From Dipteronia dyeriana (Eukaryota; Streptophyta; Magnoliopsida; Sapindales; Sapindaceae): 64,000 nt of DNA. The notes below the pieces were generated by a model. That model did not search any database. It was not told the DNA's origin and saw nothing but the letters and a program-made list of their open reading frames with translations. A program made the position numbers and the translations under genes. This document shows, piece after piece, positions 37,546 through 49,655 of the stretch. Position 1 is the first letter of the stretch. The number at the start of each line of letters is the position of its first letter. The DNA lies in NCBI GenBank assembly GCA_032871835.1, contig CM065299.1, forward strand, positions 31,794,074-31,858,073. The letters are read 5' to 3'.

Positions 37546-38088
37546 TTGAAGAGAACAAAATATTACATGCTCACATATAGGAGATCGGATCAGTTTGAGA
37601 TCATAGAGTATTCCAACTCCGATTATGTTGGATGCCAAGATAGTAAGAGATCCACATCAGGCTACATATACCTATTGGCTGGTGGAGCTATTTCTTGGAA
37701 GAGTGTCAAACAGACACTCATAGCTTCTTCCACCATGGCAGCAGAGTTTGTAACATGCTATGAGGCATCCAACCATGGAATATGGTTGCGAAATTTTTTC
37801 ACTGGGCTGCGCATTCTGGTGGGTGTTGAAAGACCACTCAAACTACATTGTGACAATAAGTCAGCAGTGCTATATTCTAACAACAACAAGAGCTCATCTA
37901 AATCAAAGCATATTGACATTAAGTTTCTAGTTGTGAAGGAAAAAGTACAGAGTGAACATATATCCATAGAGCACATTTGGACAAACTCCATGATAGCGGA
38001 TCTGCTTACAAAGGGATTACCACTCAAGGTCTTTCATGAGCACACTGCTCATATGGGTGTTATTTTGTGTGAGGATATCACATTATAG
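37546..38088 (+). pseudogene. copia B RNase H domain
   Basis: Open frame containing YVGCQDSKRSTSGYIYLLA, SSTMAAEFVTCYEASNHG, LHCDNKSAV and ADLLTKGLPLKVFHEH. The first block has NSDYVGC where active copies usually have DSDYAGC. Separated from RT by a frame change near 37420-37545. The stop at 38086-38088 precedes about 420 bp of 3' untranslated DNA before the polypurine tract. Confidence 0.88.
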
Positions 38089-38517
38089 TATGAGTTTGTA
38101 TAATTTTGTATTTTATTGCTCTATATTTGATTTTGGATATACTTATGTATTTATGTATTTGGATATTCTCTGATCAGAAATAAAGTATTTGGTTAATTAC
38201 ACTCTGTTACATTGTGTTAAGTTTTGATCTCACTAAGGAATAAAGTAGAACCAGTTGGAATAGACATGTATAGATTACATTGCATGTAATTTCCATGCTA
38301 CACATCCATGATTGATCTATGTCATTTGGTTATGTTGGTATACGTGACCATTGATGGGTTTAGTCACGCTAAATGTGACGAAAACCGCTTTGATCCTATG
38401 TCGACATAATCAATGGACGAGATCGTTCGGATATACTTTAAAATTGTGATAGCAAAATTTTGGAGCCCATGAAGTCATACACATTTGTAAAGTTACATAT
38501 GTGGCCCAGTGGGAGAT

Positions 38518-39057
38518 TGTTGGAAAATTCCATCATATGCGGCCACACATGTGAATATTAAATGTGTTGTGCTATCTTTTGGTTAAGCCTAAATTAAAGT
38601 GATTTGATTAAGATTTAAAGCATTAAGGTTTAAGGGTATAATTGTCATGGAATTAATGTGTAGATACCAGAGTTGCTATTTCTAATTTGTTGAGGGGCTG
38701 AATTAGAAATAACCAACATATAATAATTTGATTATTATATATATTTAGGGTTATGGTCTCCAAATTACATGATACTTTTGTTTTCTCTGTATCCCCATCA
38801 ACAGAGCAAAATAGAACACGGTAGGGTTCATAAAGGTCATGATAATTTGGAAGATCACAGCCCGTTCACAAATTTCCAGCAATGGATTCAGGTACGCTTC
38901 GCTGATCAATTATCTCTACTTTTCTCTTGAATTGATATGGGTTAGTAATATGTTTATTAGGGTTTGATTAAGTATGATATAGAAACATGTTTAGGTTAAA
39001 CATTCAGATTAATTTTATGCCTAAGCATGTTATTTTGTGTTAATTCAAATCCTTACA
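38518..39057 (+). repeat. 3' LTR of copia B
   Basis: 540 bp, begins TGTTGGAAAATTCC, ends CCTTACA, then the TSD TTAAG. Confidence 0.93.
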
Positions 39058-39062
39058 TTAAG

Positions 39063-41043
39063 TGTTGCAAGCAATTTCATACATGCAGCCTGCTGCCCAT
39101 TTTTGTACGAAGATCTGGTTGTTATCAGAAAAAATTATGGTGCCAACATTTGGTCACCAAAAATTGCATTGCATCTTATGCATTTATGACTACAAATTGT
39201 ACCCCAACACTCACAAACAACTCCATACAATGCTAAGCTCGACTCAATTTTGCTTTGTTTCTCTCACTACCACTACCACTACCGGCTGTATAAATGTAGT
39301 ACCCCTGTAGTGGTTGACAGAAAATGACTGTTAGTGTAGAAAGTTTACCCAGTTACTTGTCATATATATATATATATATATATATATCACCGACTTAACT
39401 CACAAGTCACTACTCAGTCAAATGCAGTACGTTTTAGTTGACTTGCTATCTCTCTTTTCTGTCTATGCTTTTTCTACATGTAATCTAATAGAAACCTATT
39501 TTATGAGTTGTATCTCAATGTATCTACCCATGTCCTGGCTTGTACAGGTTTGTCCTGGTGGTTGTCCTCGCGATTTTAAAATATAATATTTTTTATGAAA
39601 TAATTTTGTTGATAGATATTTTCCTTTTAATAATATTGCTATACCAAATTACTAATACTATACCATGACATGATTAAGATATTTTTTTTTCAAGTATTAT
39701 AATAACCGTACCGCTGGTCTATTGGAAACCTGCCAAGATTAAATTAATGTCCAGATATCAACGGTTAAAATACCTACTCCTACAAAACAATAAAAAAACT
39801 CTTCATACATATCTATGTAACGTACGTATAAGACTCAAATGGGATACCATTGACATGGAAAGGTATGTGCTAAAGTGCTAAACTACCCGTGTTAAAAGGT
39901 GATGTACCTGTATATATTAAGAAACTTGATCAAAAGAAACATTAACAATATTTCAAAGAGATATAAGTCATCCAAGGCTTTCTTTCGTGAGTTATTTTTT
40001 GTTGTTGAAATATTACGATAATTTAGAATTTTTAAAAAGGGGATAAACTTGAACCCACAACATCATAATATAGGTGTGAGAGATGAAAAAAAATTATCGG
40101 TGGATGAGTTTATTTAATGGCTGGGTTGGAAATGCAGCTGTGCAGCATGAAGAAGACAATTTGTTCTGTTCCAAGGTCAAAATTTTGCCCAAGGTGATCC
40201 GGAGGTTTAATCGTCGGAAAGATCGGACCACTGGGCAGTCACCATCAATTGAAGAACCAATTGTACCTTAACAACATTTAATCACGTACCTATTACACAT
40301 CAGTCATATAAATCAATTGGGCCCTCAAAGATCTTTCTGGGCTACAGAGACTCGTTATGGAGAAAACCCACATTGTATACGACAAAAAGATTCGGGCCTG
40401 TGTCAACATAATAGGCAGTTTCGCACTAGAAATCAAAATAAGGTCTTGTTACCTTACTTGTTAGGACTTAGGACCATCTAAAACTTTACAAACAATGGGC
40501 TCTTTTAACCTATCTCTTAGGAACACTCAAACTCACCATCCAAAATGTAGATAAGTAAATGGCAATTTCTCAGGTCCGTAACATGTGTCTTGGAGCAGAG
40601 TCAGTAACACAATAAACAGAAAAATCTAGTTGGAGAAGGGTAACACTCACAAAATTTTTATAAGAAAGTTAAAAATAATAATAAATATGTCCTATATTTT
40701 TCATAAATAATTCCTATTTATTCTTTAATTTACTATTGCTGGTTAGTGATTTGTAGTGGAAGACGTTGTCGGCGGAGTTATAAATGAGAGTAAAAGAAAT
40801 TAAGAAGATGAGAAGAAGGTTCCCGTGGTGTTTCCTAGAGAGATTCGAAACCAGCGCATTTGCTGCCATTTTTAATACTCACTCACTCTTCCCCATTTTT
40901 TTTTCTCTTCTTGTCATCCCTACTGTCCGTTTTAACTAGTCTGCTATAGATAATAATTTCCATTTTTCTTTCTCAGTCACATAGATGACAAAAAAGTCGG
41001 TCACATCTCTACTACTTGGTTACCAGGTGGTTTAATTTGTCTT
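39063..41043. other. intergenic DNA with a (TA)n tract
   Basis: (TA)n at about 39362-39388. Short open frames at 39027-39310 and 40083-40271 lack any recognisable domain. No bounded element seen. Confidence 0.55.
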
Positions 41044-41063
41044 GATATTATATATAAAGTTAA

Positions 41064-41411
41064 CCTAAAGGTGTTGCCTTGGTGGTCCAGGGGTTTGGAA
41101 TGAAACCTAGATCCATGGTTCAACTCTTGACCATTCCCGTGAGATCAGTTCTCAGGGTGTTAACTCTGTAGGTGGAAGGGAAGGGCAGGTATGGGGATCT
41201 ATGTCAGCAGATCCAATCCTATCCAAATGAGAGTGAGTTTTGAATTACCCATCTATATCTTTATGGGACCAAAAGTGTGGACCGAGGTTTTCTATCTGTC
41301 AGGCTACAGTGAGTCACGTACATAGTTGGAGGAGGACAAATGGATAAGTGTTTGAATGAAGTTGGGGATCAACACTATTAAAAAAAAAGGAAAAAAGGAA
41401 AAAAGGAAGAA
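41064..41411 (+). mobile_element. tRNA-derived SINE (about 350 bp)
   Basis: Flanked by a perfect 20-bp direct repeat (41044-41063 and 41412-41431). The head carries a pol III A-box-like block (TTGGTGGTCCAGGGG near 41079) and a B box GGTTCAACTC at 41118-41127, about 30 bp apart as in tRNA genes. The body contains a short stretch, TTTATGGGACCAAAAG, and the tail is A-rich (AAAAAAAAGG repeated). It encodes no protein and would rely on a LINE for mobility. Confidence 0.9.
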
Positions 41412-41554
41412 GATATTATATATAAAGTTAATCAAGGCATCTCTCCATACTTGTACTCATGTATACATAACCCTACTTGGCTACTTCTAAGTTCTTACAA
41501 GCTCCTCCTCTACGACTACCACCCCATTCACTCCATTCACTTATATTTTACTCA

Positions 41555-41855
41555 TCAACTAGCCAGGTGACTTTGTACTACTGTTGCACTGCCATTAGTC
41601 ATCAAATCATATATATAATTTCAAATCCATACATACCGATTTATATCAGATACATTTATCAATTAGCGACGTGACTTTGGACTATTGTTGCACTGCCATT
41701 AGTTATCAAATTTACATCTGATGCATTTGTCGACTAGCCACGAGACTTTGGAACTGTTGTACTGCCATTAGTCATCAAATCACACATATATATATATATA
41801 TAATTTCAAATTCATACATACCGATATAATTTACATCAGATATATTTATCATGAT
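41555..41855. repeat. tandem repeat of about 100 bp, three copies
   Basis: Each copy has GACTTTG(T/G)A(C/A)T..TTG, CACTGCCATTAGT(C/T)ATCAAAT and ACATCTGAT/ATATCAGATACATT blocks, starting near 41569, 41669 and 41744; the third carries a (TA)n expansion. Non-coding. Confidence 0.7.
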
Positions 41856-42817
41856 TTTTTCATAATCAGCTACTCACATGCAACATATATTTTTTGTTAG
41901 ATGGACTGTTGCGGACTTGCTTCCAAGTAATGTCCATAAAAATAAGTCAAATAACCACGTGATTCATGAGAGTAACAACAATAAAATCGCAATGGGAAAT
42001 ACTAAATTGATGTAAAAAGAAAATCTTTTAGGAATATTTTTACACTAAATGAAGATCAGATTCTGTACCTAATATATAGCCTTCATTTTCAAGAGTACAT
42101 ATAATCATATATATATATATATATATCTCAATATATACTTATATAGTATATACTACAACCAATGTTAATTATACGGCAAGGTGTGATGCAGCCTGTTAAT
42201 TAGATTCTCGCGACCCATATATAAGATCTTTTTAATTAATTAATTACAAATTGATCTGATAATCATAGTTATTTACTTATTTATGATTGTGATATAGATG
42301 TAAAACCTGGCACCCATATATAGAAAATAGAAATGGTGGTTTATGGAAGAATGGCCCGCCGCGCCCGCATGTATGCCAAGTGCCAGGGGTATAATGAACC
42401 TGGATAACATAACATAACATCCAAGCAATCATTTTTGTTGAGTTATTGATAAAAGATGCATAGTTCATGAATTTTTGTAGTAGAAAGTCATGAAAATAAA
42501 ACAAATTATATACATAAATATATATTATTTTAAAATTAAAATAGAGTGAAAAGTTGATGAAACGTTAAATATACATGATGGTAGACCGTACATGGTTTTG
42601 AGATTTCAGTGGTAGTATTTTGATATTTTTGTTGAGATATTGGGTGACGTGGAATATCCTGACACCACCAACTGGCACAGCAAATCTCATCTATCGTTAT
42701 AAAATCAGAGATTCTCTTTTTCGTAAGTTGGCAATCGGCATAAACAACCAAAACCCAAACTGTTGATGTCTCTCTCTCTCTCTCAACATTTTATTGGATT
42801 TTTAGTAACTCCCATGT
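41856..42817. other. intergenic, AT-rich
   Basis: (TA)n near 42106-42126, a short AACAT run near 42405-42420, and a (CT)n run at about 42770-42783. No gene supported. Confidence 0.5.
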
Positions 42818-42825
42818 ACCAGGAG

Positions 42826-43431
42826 TAGGGATGGTAATTTGACCCACACACGCGGGCACCCGTCCGAACCCGACCCTGTAGGATAGGGTGTGGATGATGA
42901 ATTTATGACCCGCGGACTCGCGAATCTGTTTCATGAAAAATCCGATGGGTTTATGAGCGGGTGCAGGTTTGAAAAATGAACCCGTGGTTGGACCCGTGGG
43001 TTGGACCCGTGAACCCATATAAATAAAATACTTGTATATAAACATACATAGACATTTGAATTATTTTCTGTCGTTTTATTTTTATGTTATTATCGTTTTG
43101 TAATGTATCAAGTAGGGAATTAGAAATGGAAATTTAATTCAATTAAGTATTAAATATGTGAGTATATGTGGAAATTTACAAATGACAAATCGCAGGTTCG
43201 CGGGTTCGCGGGTTGCGGGTTTGTGGGTATCCTGCGGGTGAATTATCCACCCGTGAACCCACATTGTTTCGCGGGTGAGGGTATGGGTGCAGTCATAACC
43301 CGCGGTTCAAACCCGCCCATGAACTCGTTTACCTACGCGAGTTCGAGAGCGGGCGTGGGTAAGAAAAATTTTCACGGGCGAGGGTTTGGATTTTACAAAA
43401 TCCACCCGAACCCGACCCGCTGCCATCCCTA
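42826..43431. mobile_element. hAT-type MITE (606 bp)
   Basis: Perfect 8-bp TSD ACCAGGAG at 42818-42825 and 43432-43439; inverted ends TAGGGATGGTA and (G)CCATCCCTA. Subterminal regions are crowded with ACCCG/CGGGT and GGGTTCGCGGG motifs in inverted orientation; the centre is AT-rich. Its termini are similar to those of the outer nest MITE at 19956. Apparent open frames on both strands derive from these motifs. Confidence 0.93.
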
Positions 43432-43633
43432 ACCAGGAGTGACAACTTATTATTCTAAACAATTAAGGTAGGATTACCCTTAACATCTTTTTTTTTTTTG
43501 CTATAAATAAAAAGAAATACACATATTAATGTATTCATTATTTTATCACAATAAATGTTGTCTATTTTCTATTTATAGTAAAAAAGTCACAGGTTAACAC
43601 TATCCAACAATTAAATATATTGATTTGAATCCT

Positions 43634-43903
43634 TGTAAAAACTAACACACAAAACAATTTACTGAAGAATTGTTTATTGAATTGATTAATAACAATGAAC
43701 TGATACCAACTATTTATAGTAGCTGGGGATGAGGTAACATGATAACATCAAACCTCTAATTGATAATTACAATAAAAATAAATCAATGATAATCCTATCT
43801 AATGATAATCGTAACTAAAGATAAATAGGAATTATCTGAAGGATAAATCCAACATAATATCTAAAATGATAAATACAAAGATAATACTTGGTTTAATCCT
43901 ACA
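43634..43903 (-). repeat. 3' LTR of copia C
   Basis: 270 bp, aligns throughout with 45327-45597. Confidence 0.9.
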
Positions 43904-44024
43904 TAGCTCTCCTTAAACCAAGTCCTTCATAGCTCGTCATGCCCAAAGACTTCTTAAGCATCTGAAAAATGTCAGTTTTGAGCAGCTTCGTGAAGATTTC
44001 TGCAACATGTTCCTCTGAACGGCA

Positions 44025-44541
44025 TTACTCGATCACGATCTCCTTGTCTTTCACCAAGTCACGTATGAAGTGAAATTTGATATCAATGTGCTTACTTCTA
44101 CCATGGTAGACTGGATTCTTGGTCAGAGAAATGGTGGACTTGTTGTCACAGGAGATCACTATGGGAGCATCCTGTTGATGCTTTAACTCAGAAAGCATGC
44201 GACGCAGCCACACAACCTGTGTAGCACCACAAGCACATGCAATGTACTCAGCTTATGTTGTCGATAGAGCAACCACCTATTGCTTCTTCGAAGACCAATA
44301 AAATACTCCAGAACCAAGATGGAATGCAAATCCAGAGGTGCTTATCCTCTTTTTCGTATCACCTGCCCAATCACTATCTGTATATCCAACAAGCTCAACT
44401 TTGTTAGCGGAAGAGTAAAAGATACCATCACCCAGTGTACCTTTCACATATTACAAGGTACGCTGGCCATCCTGCAAGTGAGATTGTCTCGGAGAATCCA
44501 TGAACCTGCTAATAAGCCCAACTCCATAAGAAATACCAGGC
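44025..44541 (-). pseudogene. copia C RNase H fragment
   Basis: A frame at 44213-44025 encodes MWLRRMLSELKH, VISCDNKSTISLTKNPVYHG and SKHIDIKFHFIRD, the C-terminal half of copia RNase H. The N-terminal half (about 44540-44214) is legible in another frame with stops. Confidence 0.85.
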
Positions 44542-45108
44542 CTAGTAGAAGTAACTTCCTACTAGCCTTCGAAAGATGGGAGCATCAACTCGCTCTCCAG
44601 ACCCATCATTCTCTAACTTTAACCTTTCTTCAACTGGAGTCAGTATCGGCTTACATCCCTCCATCTTGAACTTTTTCAGCACATCACCAGCATACTTCTT
44701 TTGACACACAAAGATGCATTTATCTGTCTGAGTCACCTCAATACCGAGGAAATAGGACATCAACCCCAAATCTGTCATCTCAAAATGACCAGTCATTGTA
44801 CTTTTGAACTCCGCAATCATATCAGGGTTATTGCCGATAATAATCAGATCTTCAACATATAGGCACATAATAAGAATATCTCTATAGGAGTTGGATTTGA
44901 TATACAAAGTGTGCTCATAAGGACATCTCTGGAACTCATGCTGGATAAAATATGTGTCAATGCGTGTATACCACGCCCTGAGTGCCTGTTTCAACCCATA
45001 TAAGGCCTTCGTCAGCTTGTAGACCTTATTTTCTTGCCCCTTCTTTACATACCCTATATGTTGCTGTATGTAGACTTCCTCCTCTATCTCCTTGTTAGAA
45101 GTACGGAA
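44542..45108 (-). pseudogene. copia C reverse transcriptase fragment
   Basis: The open frame contains YKLTKALYGLKQALRAWYTR, HEFQRCPYEHTLYIKS, HFEMTDLGLMSYFLGIEV and FVCQKKYAGDVLKKF, the palm and thumb side of RVT_2. The catalytic motif reads YVED (44848-44859) instead of YVDD, a change expected to impair or abolish polymerisation. Everything N-terminal of the palm is missing. Confidence 0.9.
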
Positions 45109-45186
45109 CCCACATTCTCCACATTGGTATGATATTGTCCGCTTTAGGCCAAGTCCGAACAGATTTGCTCTTGGGTCTTTACCCAA

Positions 45187-45326
45187 AAGGTCTCATACTA
45201 ATGGAGATTATTTCCATACTTATAACAAGTGGTATCAGAGGTCGAATTCGAGGTCAGGAGGGCAGTAGGGTAGGATTCAGGAGTTGAGAATCAAAGTGAT
45301 AGGTTTATCAAAACTCAGATATCAAA
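45187..45326 (+). other. leader region of copia C with an oppositely oriented PBS-like block
   Basis: Between the 5' LTR and the RT fragment, the plus strand carries AACAAGTGGTATCAGAGG at about 45220-45237, the usual LTR-end plus initiator-Met primer site, but in the opposite orientation to the element. The neighbouring ACAATATCATACCAATGTGG block (minus strand, near 45120-45140) is also common around plant copia leaders. It may be a piece of a second element. Confidence 0.45.
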
Positions 45327-45597
45327 TGTAAAAACTAACACACAAAACAATTTACTGAAGAACTGTTTATTGAATTGATTAATAACAATGAATTGATGCC
45401 AACTATTTATATAGTAGCTGAGATGAGGTAACATGATAACATAAAACCTCTAACTGATAATTACAATAAAAATAAATCAATGATAATCCTATTTAATGAT
45501 AATCGTAACTAAAGATAAATAGGAATTATCTGAAGGATAAATTCAACATAATATCTAAAATGATAAATACAAAGATAATACTTGGTTTAATCCTACA
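45327..45597 (-). repeat. 5' LTR of copia C
   Basis: 271 bp, same termini as the other LTR and few differences from it. Confidence 0.9.
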
Positions 45598-45602
45598 ATC
45601 AT

Positions 45603-47898
45603 TTACTGATTTGATCTTTTTTCTTACCTTTTTAAAACATGTGATAGGTTGTTGGTAAAGTAATTGTTGAAATCAATCACATCTTAAATCACACATTCAT
45701 TACAATGTTTATTTATCGTGAGATTAGATAAGGTCAAAAAAAAGATAAGATTAGTAGAGGATTCAAATTCTACATATATACATATATATAGAGCAAAATC
45801 GCCCATAAAATCCTTGAGTTTCTTTGGGTAGTTAGAAAACCGTTTTCATATACTAGTAGGAGTTGAATCGGACGGTCAGGATTGGGTTTGTCCGTGCATG
45901 AACTGATCTTGTTGTTGTAAGTAATGTTTCAGTGAGAAGAATTATGATAGGAAAAGAGACCGTCAAGTAAATGTAGGAGGAAGAAAAGAAAGGATGTGAA
46001 ATGAGAGATTGAATCTATCAAATAAACGGAGGAGACAAGATCTTATCGTAATCTATATATACACAACACGTACTGTATATAAATATATAACGAATAGTTC
46101 ATTTGCATAATATTAATATGAGATGATGAGAGAGAGAGTAGCATGCACTGCACACTGCACACTGCACACTGCACACTGCACACGTGTGCATGAGATCTGG
46201 AGACATGGCGAAATGGGTGATGTGGATTTGTGTTTGTTTGTTGCCATGAGTACACGACCATGAGGAAAGTTAGATCTTCTTTCATTTTTTTGTTGTTGCT
46301 TGTTTAGTGAGGTGTTGACTTTAAAAGATGTATGTGATCTTTCTACGTGGTCAACTTAGTTGGACTAATCAGTCAACTAATTATGCATGGATCTAGGATC
46401 ACCGATCACGGATACCACTCAACTTCAAAATAATAATAATAAAACAACACAAATTAAATTGGTGATGCCTTTGTATAGTAAGTTTCTCATATTTACATGT
46501 TAGATTCATATGCTTGTACTTTTATGAATTTGAGTTATTCCCCTCCTACAATTCTAAGATATTGTACTAATTCAAAAAAAAAAAATTGTAACATTACCTT
46601 GTCCCGATTATTTCAATATAAAGAAAGAAAAGAAACATCTTCAAGAATTTATTGTTAAATTTGTCTCACCAGTAATATAATATATATATAATATTAGTTA
46701 TGTCCCAATATAAAATTAATGATTTGTCTTATTTTTTTTTTCAAAAAATAAATAAATTAATAGGAGATTTGTATCGAATACAATCTATTATATAAACAAG
46801 TACTACACAAATTTTAGGAAATTTAAAATCAATTGCATTCTAAGGGGACAATGGCTATGAATTTATTTGATGATAATAATGAAATATCTTTGGAATCACA
46901 AACAAATCATAAAATTATTATTGGTCAGTGGGAACTAGGAACGATCCTTATTAATTTGCATTATAATTTCCATAAAAGTTGAAGAATTGCAGAAATAAAA
47001 GAAAAGGTAAATTTATTACAACCTGTTCTTGGCTGCTAGGCTTATTTATTTTGTTCAGGTGTTTGCAGTAAAATAACAGATCTCTTAATAAAATTTTCAC
47101 CGACCTGTTTGGCTGAATCAAGAAGTGGAGCCCGTTGCCTCACCTATATATGAATATATGATAATATGAAAAGAAAACAAAGGACAACTTCTCGTACTTG
47201 AAGGACTCGAGAGAGAATCTCACTCCATTATAAGTGTATATATATAAATTGCAAGGTTATGTCGATCGTCACATAATTTGTACCTAATTTTGATTGAGTC
47301 ATTTACAGCGACCCTAGCAAACTGAGTACATAGTCATTTATTCTTTTCACCAAACCAATTTAATTAAACTGTATACGTCTATTAATATATTTGGTAACTT
47401 AATTCAATTAGTTTGGATGTAAAGATATTGGATGAATGTATAATAAATTTCATGGAGATATAAAGCTAATTAAATCTTATTTGGAGTGATGGGTACAATA
47501 TATATGTGGTGGGTTGGTTTGGTCGAGAATTATGATGATGATTATATAAAAGTATGTGACACAATGATTGACACGTACCCCTAAAAAATATATGTTACAA
47601 GGAAGCTTTCATATTAAGATGAACCAAAATAGAATTAATGAGCACAGCAAGGCAGCAGTGAGTTTGGTTTCTCTCGTGGTAACAATTAAGACACCACTTC
47701 ATTTGTCTATTTTAGTTGTAATTGTTGGAAATTCTGTCCTACAATCTACATCAATCAATTAATGTAAATTTTAGAGTATCAAATTTATCTATATAACATT
47801 TTAAATTATAATCAATTTTCTAAAATAAATAAATTAACACATTGTTTTTAAATATGAAACGTGTAACTATGCAAACATTATATGCGTACAATGACTCA
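45603..47898. other. intergenic DNA with a 7-bp microsatellite
   Basis: AT-rich. Five exact ACTGCAC units at 46147-46181 run into a G-box-like CACGTG (46181-46186) and GTGCATG, which is the inverse of CATGCAC at the start of the array. No gene supported. Confidence 0.6.
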
Positions 47899-47909
47899 TA
47901 TATCTATAA

Positions 47910-49395
47910 ATGATGATTACCTTGGTGGCCATCAACTTATGTCTTGTTATCATCATTGTTAAAATGACCACCAGATGGGGAAATAGTTTTAAAATGATTA
48001 TTTTTGGCAAACACTGTTATTTTAATAGTCATTCCATCCATTTCCATCCAATGAGTGATATTTTGGTAAATAAATTGTTGATATTAATTTATTTTAGTTT
48101 TTGAAAATCAATTTTTTTTTTTTTTTTGAAACAAATAATTATACTTATTGTGTATATACGTATAACATATCTCAAACACACACACACACACATATATATA
48201 TATACAACTTATCTCAAATACATTTTTTAGATTTTGTAGCTTATATATATGGGGAGGAATCGGGAGACACAATTTTTGACATAAGATTTGATACAATTTT
48301 TTAATCATTAGATTTATCAGATTTGGATGGTTTAGATTTGTTACATTGATTTTTATTTTATTTCCTTCTCATTTATCTTTTCATTAATTTTTTTTCTCTT
48401 TCTTCTTTCCTGTTTCATATATTCACTTTCCTAAATAATATCTAATTAATATTTCCTATTCAAATTTATATTTCCTCTTCCACTATTGCGTTTTTTTTTT
48501 AATTTTTACTCTTCAACGTTATTTTCTCTTCTTTCTCAAAACGTCTTTATCTTCTTTTTAAATACTCATGTAAAAAAAAAAATACTCCCCAAACATCAAT
48601 TTCAACAATGAATTCACAAGGTACATATTCAGGGAATTCACAAGCACAAGGTACATATTCAGGGAATTCACATGGTACATCTCCAGTATGTGTATATTTT
48701 TTTATTGTCAATTTTTTGTTAATTCTTTTTTGTTTAATTTCTATTCTGTAATGCAACAATTTCAAATCTGAAGTATATACTGCCAATTAATTCTTTCTTC
48801 TTCAATTGTTTTTTTTTTCTTTTTAAGTTCATCTATTGTACATAAAAAAAATTAAGATATCAAAATTTTAACATTCACCATGTGTAATTTGTTCAAATAA
48901 AAAAAAACCTTTACTTCAATGTAAATTAAATAATTTTTTAAAGTGCACTCAAGAATTCATCTACTGTATATAAAAAAATTCAGATATCAGGAAGTCTGAA
49001 ATTTTTGTGTTTTTTTTAAAAAAATAATTTCGTTGATTTACATATGAAAGTTAGATTTTTTTTTTAAAACTCTAGTTAGACTTATTTATCGAGAAAGAAG
49101 TGAAATTAACATTGAAAGAAGAGAAATTAATTGAAGAGTAAAATTAAAAAAAAAATGCAATATTGGAAGAGGAAATACAAATTTGAACAGGAAATATTAA
49201 TTAGATATTATTTTGGAAAGTGAATCTATGAAAAAGGAAAGAGGAGAGAGAGAAAAAATAAATTAATGAAAAGAAAATGAGAAGAAAATAAAATAAAAAT
49301 CAATATAATAAATCTAAACCATTCAAATCTCATAAATTTAATGGTTGAAAAATCGTGTCAAATCTTGTGTAAAAAATTGTGTCCCTCGATCCTTT

Positions 49396-49436
<41 letters not shown>

Positions 49437-49655
49437 AGGTATGTTATACGTAGATGCAGTATAAATATAATTATTTGTTTCAAAAAACAAGAGAAAAATC
49501 GATTTCTAAAGAATATCTAAAATAAATTAATGTCATCTTCTTATTTATTAAAATACCACTTATTGGATAGAATGTCCATTAGTATAATAGTGTTCGTAAA
49601 AAAATAACCATTTTGATCGTGGTGACATAAGTTGATTGCCCCAAGAATAATTATA
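47910..49655. mobile_element. MULE-like foldback element with inverted arms of about 650 bp
   Basis: 47910-48560 and about 49060-49655 are inverted repeats alignable almost throughout: CCATCAACTTATGTC at 47929 pairs with GACATAAGTTGATTG at 49624; CGTATAACATA(T/C)CTCAAA near 48160 with its complement near 49435; the TTTCCTCTTCC block near 48472 with GGAAGAGGAAATA near 49167. A direct repeat TATATCTATAA (47899-47909 and 49656-49666) is a plausible 9-11 bp TSD in AT-rich DNA. The central spacer of about 500 bp has a repeat of about 30 bp with GGTACATATTCAGGGAATTCA (48606-48682). No coding sequence. Confidence 0.8.
48606..48682. repeat. short tandem repeat in the foldback loop
   Basis: AATTCACAAG and GGTACAT(ATTCAGG) blocks occur three times with slight length differences. 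Confidence 0.7.

Larger units (their letters stand above)
32489..39057 (+). mobile_element. copia-type LTR retrotransposon B (6.6 kb) with both LTRs and perfect TSD
   Basis: LTRs 32489-33030 and 38518-39057 are near-identical over 540 bp, start TGTTGGAAAATTCC and are flanked by the perfect TSD TTAAG (32484-32488 and 39058-39062). Primer-binding site TTGGTATCAGAGC at 33032-33044; polypurine tract CAGTGGGAGAT at 38507-38517. The order is a 2.3-kb untranslated leader, partial gag, integrase C-terminus, reverse transcriptase, RNase H. Protease, gag zinc knuckle and integrase core are missing between about 35960 and 36000, and the RT frame has stops, so it cannot move on its own. The similar LTRs suggest it is younger than copia A. 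Confidence 0.94.
43634..45597 (-). mobile_element. copia-type LTR retrotransposon C, truncated (2.0 kb)
   Basis: Direct repeats 43634-43903 and 45327-45597 (270 bp) are LTRs; on the minus strand they read TGTAGGATTAAACC to TTTTTACA. Flanks ATCCT (43629-43633) and ATCAT (45598-45602) match at four of five. The 5' LTR is the right one. A degraded primer-binding site TGATATCTGAG follows it, and a polypurine tract AAGGAGAGCTA precedes the left LTR. Only part of RT and RNase H remains inside. Confidence 0.9.

Noticed and set aside
40083..40271. 62-residue frame MKKNYRWMSLF as a small gene
   Set aside because: No family resemblance, no splice or promoter context; length is within chance for this DNA.
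42791..43432. Open frames on both strands with P/G-rich peptides
   Set aside because: Same reason: subterminal motifs of the hAT MITE at 42826-43431.
46141..46192. CRISPR-like or regulatory array of ACTGCAC
   Set aside because: Exact 7-bp tandem units without spacers are a microsatellite; the G-box at its edge is unsupported by context.
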